Of a DNA stretch of 64,000 bases, positions 58,923 through 64,000 are shown in pieces; position 1 is the stretch's first letter; each line of letters opens with the position of its first letter. The translations under genes were made by a program, and so were the position numbers. Origin of the DNA: Carya illinoinensis (Eukaryota > Streptophyta > Magnoliopsida > Fagales > Juglandaceae); the NCBI RefSeq assembly GCF_018687715.1, contig NC_056755.1, forward strand, positions 32,791,001-32,855,000, given 5' to 3'. The notes under the pieces were generated by a model. The model had not been told where the DNA came from and ran no database searches. It worked only from the letters and a program-made list of their open reading frames with translations.

Positions 58923-59616
58923 ATCATGCCCGACCGTTTGGCCTCTTCTCAACCCCGGAGTCTCAACTTTTTGGGGGCGGAAAGATGGTTTGATCATTAC
59001 ATCAGACAAGCACATTGAAGACAGAAATGCTTTCGGTGCTTTAATCATTTCAGTTTGTTTTCGGCACAGTCAGACAGCACATTGAGACAAAAATGCTTTC
59101 GGTGCTTTGAGTGCAGAAAGAATATTTCACTTTCGGCGAAAGAAGACAAAACTACTTTCGACGAGTGCATGCTTTCTGAAAAGTAAATAGTAAAAAAGTC
59201 ACTGTTCACTGTTCATCCCGTGACGCATGGGTTTACTATTTGTAAAAGAGCTTCCTTATTCTATAAAAGGGCTCTTCATTTCGTTTAAGGGGCAGAACTT
59301 TCTAGCCGAACAAACCTTCGGCAAGAATTGCTCCCCCAACTTACTTGCAAGCTTCAATTCACATTCCTTCTCTTCTTTTCTTTAATTCAAGCTTGTGTAA
59401 GTTTTGTTTAGATATTTACTTTCAATTAATAATATTTGAAAGTTTTGGTTCTTTATTTCTTTAATTTTCATATCAAGCATTTCATACATCGGCAGTCTGA
59501 GACGCCAAAAATATCTGTTCATGTTTAATTCTTGCCATTAATCTTTGAGCTTATTTCATTTTCTCTCATTTTCTCTCTATCTTCACTTACTTCCGCATTT
59601 TCTCACTTACTTCCGC
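58923..59616 (+). promoter_or_regulatory. Intergenic promoter region of the endogenous pararetrovirus
   Basis: TATA box CTATAAAAGGGCTCTTCATT at 59260-59279, preceded by CACTGTTCACTGTTCATCCC, a TGACG at 59221 and an ACATCAG motif near 58999. Two imperfect direct repeats around ATGCTTTCGGTGCTTT (about 59010-59050; 59071-59110), with further CTTTCGGCGAAAG copies. The layout resembles caulimovirid full-length-transcript promoters. A pyrimidine-rich leader follows. Confidence 0.65.
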
Positions 59617-60065
59617 ATATTATATATATATATATATATAATATCAAATACGTATGCATGGAATAGATAATCTATTAATAAACATAAAAAATGAATGTTT
59701 GGAAAATGAGATGAGATGAAAAATCTGTGAATAATAGTGAAATAGTTAAGGAATAGTAGTAAAATAATATAGTTTAAGTTATTATTTTTTTGGAATTTTA
59801 GAAAAAGAGAGAGACAAAATTGAATAAAAATATTATTGAGTTAAAATATTGTTAAAATATAATTTTTTTAATATTATTTTTGTTTTGAAATTTGAAAATA
59901 TTAAATTATTATTTTTTATTTTGTTTGGAAGTTTGAAAAAATTATAATGATTAGGTAATGATTAGATAAAAAAGTTAAAAATTGAAATTGAAAAATGTAT
60001 ATTTAAATAATATTTTGATATTGAGATAAGATAAGATTAAATAAAATAAAACGAACTTAAAAAAC
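59617..60065. repeat. (TA)n and dispersed AT-rich repeat, copy 3
   Basis: (TA)n at 59621-59640, then from about 59690 TTGGAAAATGAGATGAGATGAAAAATC...ATTATAATGATTAG...GATAAGATAAGATTAAATAAAATAAAACG, ending near 60065. Same family as 45270-45610 and, reversed, 30046-30222. Confidence 0.55.
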
Positions 60066-61556
60066 CCGGCCCTTAAAATTGTTCCCATTTTGTGGCCATC
60101 GTACATGCAGCAAGCTTAGCCCTCACAAAGAAGCCTAGCATTGCATTTAACTTATATAGCTTACAACTTAACTGAAAGTTCTAAAACAGAATGACAATAC
60201 AAAGCAGAAGTAATAAAAACCATGTCACCAGCAACAAAACTCAAAGCTAAAACCATCAAACCAGCACAAGATCAAGCTGAGATCTAAAACGGCAGGAGCT
60301 AGACAGAAAGGGAGCTCGATCCAAGTAACACGGCCACTGCAGTAATTAACAACCAGCTAGCACAAACAATCACAGCACTACTACATCAATTAACAAGTTA
60401 CAGGAGAGGCCGACATCTCCACCCCTTTGCACTGCGCGCACAATCAGCACAAATTAAACTAGCACAGTGAGAGCAAAGCCATTTAAGGCGAGAACATGTT
60501 TTTGAAAAAAAGGGTAGTAAAAACCTAAGAAGTCTTTTTTTTTTTTTAAAGAAAGATGCAAATTCATGAATTAATTTTAACTTCCCCTTTTTCTAATTCC
60601 TTTACATGATGAAAACCGACCTCTAAAGATGAAGAAAATGTACGGAAAAAATCTCTGTCTTGTTCGAGAAAATTAAATGCTAGAATCTGATTGATATCAC
60701 TCGTTAGAACTCCGAAAATAATTTATGGCTTTGTAGAAAGAGAATTTGTTAGGTCTATAAATAAAATTACAAATATAAAATTTACAAATTAAAGTGTTTT
60801 GATGATCATGTAATACATATAAATTTATCTAGCTTACAATATAAAAAACTTTACAATTAATTAACGTATCCTGCCAAACTATATATATATATATATCTAT
60901 ATGTATTTATGTATTTCAATTTGTATGATCGATAACTGTTTGTAATTTCTTTTTGTGAACCAAAAATTTATTTTTATAATTTATATGATCTATAAACTAT
61001 ATATATGCTTTTAAGAATATTGAAGCTAAAGTACTATATATATGAATCAATTATCCCAACATATTTGTGTTATTACTCCTAATAATTAGGCTTTAAAGCC
61101 ACCAACCGGCCATTAATTTGTGTAATTACTAAATGACAACTAAATATATAATATAGAGCAAAGAGTTAAATTTATATATAAAGTAAAATATAATACATCA
61201 AACAGAAATAAAGTTTTTATTTGAAGTTAAAATTTATTATATGAAAAATAATTTATACAATTAGGTTATTAATCCTTATTTAAATTTTGACGGCCTTGAG
61301 TTTCCTAACACTTGCTTTATCTATTTTCTCAACATAGCCCTTTTACTATGGGATATTAAGAAATAATTCCTAAGAAAAATTTGCGAGGTTTCTAATTTTT
61401 AACATAGAAATTAATTAACAAAGAAGTGTAAAAAAGAAAAATTATATAGTGTTAAGGGAACAGAAAATCAAGTCGCTAAACTAAAACCATGCCACTGAAA
61501 TAAGTACAAAGAAAAAAAATATATATATAACCTTATTTTCCCCTTCAATCCCTTCT
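60066..61556. other. Intergenic, no gene seen
   Basis: AT-rich. A slightly less AT-rich stretch at 60080-60480 has no ORF or recognisable RNA. (TA)n at 60876-60896. The part next to 61557 should include the CKX 3' UTR. Confidence 0.4.
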
Positions 61557-63046
61557 TTAATTGTTATTGAAAATTCTTTGTCCTGGTGATAGTATCATTT
61601 GGGGATCAAACTGAGCTTTTCTCTCGCGAAAAGTTTCCCACTTTATGCCAAAATGATTTTTCCATTCTGTCTTTGTCTTGTGGTTGGGAAGATACTGCTT
61701 AACCTTGATGCCGGCATTATAACAAAACTGTAGTATGTCTTTGTTTTGTACATCAAGCATCTCCAAGGAATCAAACCCACTTGAATGCAAAAACCCAACA
61801 GTGTAGAAAACATCTTCATCTGGTGTAACTGCAGACATTCTGTCATCCCACCTGTAGTTTATATTACAATATATTATGTACTCTCATCACCGCAATGTAT
61901 CCAGATAAGATGTGTGTATGTAATGTATGTAATAGTTAGAGAAAGTTCACGTCACATCCAGATGATCTATGTTCTAGAAGGACTAGTTAAAGTTACAGTT
62001 AGAATCTTTTGAAAAATTATTATAGAGGGTACGAACTTCTTTTTCCCACGTGACGTATGTGGATCTCATTTACCTCATTCTTATACTCTATCCGAAGTAT
62101 TACAATCTTATCTCATTAAATCCTGTTTATCTATACACGGTTCAAGTCGCATATAACCTATCAGCTTCTAGAATGAATAATCAAGGCCAGGTTAAAATTG
62201 AAGTCTCTTCGAATCATTGTAAAGGCAGGCAGAATTGAATTATGTAATCAATATGAGACCCCATTCATCGCCTTTCTATACTCAATGTCGGAGCTTATGT
62301 AACTATGGAATTAATTATGTAGTATTTAAGAATACTTACTTGTTTCGGTTCATGGGGTAAACAAGGACAAGTCCCGTAGTAATGTTTCGTTTAAGAACAA
62401 TGTCCTTCAAAACACCGGAGTTGAATTCTGAGATATGGGATTTTGGTAGAAACAGATTCAGCCATGGATGAAGAGTAACATCATCCCATTGTCGACCTTC
62501 TGACTGAACTCTTTGCTCTTGATCAATCTGCACTCTGGTCAAAAACTCTGCATATGAGACGTCTTTCTCGAACGTATATCCTGGGACGAAGCTCAACATT
62601 TGGAACAAAACTTGGAGTTCCTATAATATTCAGATGGACCGACAAAAAAAAAAAGAAAAAAGAAAAAAAGATTTATAAGCATGAAAACTTTTTATAATTT
62701 TTTTAATTAAACAAAAATCGTATCTAAAAAGAGATATTTCAAGTATTAATATTAGTACCTCGTCCACGGAATAATTAAGAGTCGAATCATCATAATATTT
62801 GGCTATTTCTAGACAGTATATGATGCCATATTTTGTAATTAGAGAACTGATTCTGAAGTGATCCTTTGATGGAAAAAAGGATGTTCTCCAATGATCGAGG
62901 GGACCATGGTTCATGAGAAGTAAACCTTCTAAATAATCAACTTCAATGTGCTTTTGCTCGTCCCTTCCATTATTAATTGAAATCAAGTATTCTTGGTCTC
63001 CAGCAAATGCTGAGAAGTCGTTGTAAAGCATTCGAACCCACTTAAC
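61557..63046 (-). CDS. CKX: Cytokinin oxidase/dehydrogenase, C-terminal exons (partial)
   Basis: Degrades cytokinins by oxidative side-chain cleavage, using FAD. Three exons: 63046-62759, 62620-62340, 61851-61557 (stop TAA 61559-61557), GT-AG and in phase, 287 codons. Motifs: WVRMLYNDFSAF and DQEYLIS, LLMNHGPLDHWR, FVPGYTF, HPWLNLFLPKS (substrate-domain signature), WDDRMSAVTPDEDVFY, GIKVKQYLP, FDPQMILSPGQRIF. These form the cytokinin-binding and C-terminal part; family proteins are about 500-550 aa. The FAD-binding N-terminus with its GHS motif must lie beyond 64000. No breaks seen, so the gene is probably functional. Confidence 0.93.
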
Positions 63047-64000
63047 CTACCAAAAAAGAGGTCATTAATTATGCATGCAAATAATAATGAAATATGACAC
63101 TTAGTTATAGTAACAAATCATGAGATAATATATCATGAATACCCTTTAATTTACCAGAAAATATGAAAATTAATTAATATTTTCTCTTGCATATTTCCGA
63201 GTATTTTCTGTTGAATTCGCGATGACTTGAATTACAAAAATTATTAACAAGTCTAAAGTCTAACAAACCCTATTGAAATTAGATTAATTTTATAATGAGA
63301 AATATTTTATTTTCAAAAAGATTTGATAAAAAAAATAAATTCACAAACTGGTATAACTTTATATGGTTATACGTTTGATTGCAAAGTTATTTCTATTGTA
63401 AAGTTATTTTCTACTGTAAAGTCAGTTTGTAAATTAAATACTTTTGTCTAGCAATTTGGATTTTTAATACATCCCAATGTCCAAAATTTATGCATAACAA
63501 AAAATTAGCTGACCACCCATGCATACGGTTTTACGAGGGTGGACATTCTTCTCATTTTTTAGCTTGAAATTAATTAGGAAATATAGTGGAGGCTTTTGAG
63601 GATTGGAATATCCACTCTATTTTTCTTAGGGAAATATCATTCTTCATTTTAAGGAATGGTTATATTGATCAACTGAATAATTTTATGAAATAGATGTAAT
63701 TCCCTGTCACAAAACCAAACCAAACTATAAGAAAAAAGCACAAAAAACTTGAATCATATTCGAAATCGGTAAAGAACAAATTCAATAAACCAAGCAATTC
63801 AAAAAATCAAATAGAGCAATTCATGGCAAATAGATATTTCACTCTTAATAATTAAAAATACAAATAAAGCAAGACAAACGTTTAAAATATATGTGAATTC
63901 ATTCACGACTAGCTAGTTTCAAATTAGAATATGATATAAATATAGATAGTCTCAATAAGCATGCAATTCTTGCAATTAACACCATTAATTCACTACAAAA
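63047..64000 (-). other. CKX intron (continues past window)
   Basis: Follows an acceptor TTTTTTGGTAG at the 63046 exon edge. AT-rich, no exon found in 950 bp. 63330-63450 resembles the small repeat near 10260-10440. Confidence 0.6.

Larger units (their letters stand above)
52327..59616 (+). mobile_element. Endogenous caulimovirid (florendovirus-like), degenerate
   Basis: About 7.3 kb of pararetroviral DNA: movement protein, coat protein, protease, RT, RNase H, then a second ORF, then a promoter-like intergenic region. No integrase and no LTRs, as in Caulimoviridae. The left border touches (TA)n at 52303-52324 and the right border (TA)n at 59621-59640. Florendovirus is proposed from gene order, the overlapping unknown second ORF and the TA-repeat context; a phylogeny was not possible. 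Several stops and frameshifts make it non-infective, and the 5' end of ORF1 is missing. Confidence 0.85.

Noticed and set aside
1..64000. CRISPR array, tRNA or rRNA genes, bacterial-type operons
   Set aside because: Looked for regularly spaced repeats, cloverleaf-like motifs and Shine-Dalgarno-spaced ORFs; none seen. The tandem repeats present are simple or transposon-derived.

Overview
This is plant nuclear DNA from a eudicot, probably a woody one. The reasons are multi-exon GT-AG genes for chloroplast and hormone proteins, a dense load of plant LTR retrotransposons, and an endogenous plant pararetrovirus. A dispersed AT-rich repeat built around GATGAGATGAG hints at Fagales, but that is a weak inference. 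No bacterial features, tRNA, rRNA or CRISPR array were seen.

Host genes. There are three. (1) A 7-exon plus-strand gene (28247-43575) encodes a 315-aa, probably plastid-targeted alpha/beta hydrolase. (2) A 9-exon minus-strand gene (51109-46517) encodes a 915-aa three-CRM-domain RNA-splicing factor of the CFM3 type. (3) The last three exons of a minus-strand cytokinin oxidase/dehydrogenase (63046-61557) are present; its FAD-binding half lies beyond the window. A BTF3/NAC-beta pseudogene fragment follows the hydrolase.

Mobile DNA fills most of the rest. 626-9849 is a Ty3/gypsy chromovirus (minus strand) with 2.06-kb LTRs and an intron-like 103-bp segment exactly at the gag-pol junction. 11224-28205 is a three-deep nest. 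A non-autonomous LTR element (TSD GAATC) carries fragments of host COI1 and RRM genes. It is split by a Sirevirus-like Ty1/copia element (TSD CCCTT), whose 3' LTR is split by a hAT transposon with a nearly intact transposase (TSD TGTAGAT+G/T). The whole nest sits in the leader or promoter of the hydrolase gene, 41 bp before its ATG. Intron 6 of that gene is swollen to 10.8 kb by a LINE fragment (15-bp TSD) and a Reina-like chromovirus (TSD CACTA), the latter split by a gag-less Ty1/copia element (TSD TCTAC). A 543-bp solo LTR (TSD AGTAA) lies upstream of the CFM3-type gene.

52327-59616 is a degenerate endogenous caulimovirid, probably florendovirus-like. It has movement, coat, protease, RT and RNase H regions, a second ORF that overlaps the first by ATGA, and a TATA-type promoter region. 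Its two ends abut (TA)n tracts.

Most element boundaries were set by matching LTR ends to perfect target-site duplications read by eye. Exon borders come from GT-AG sites with phase-consistent translation and were not checked against transcripts.
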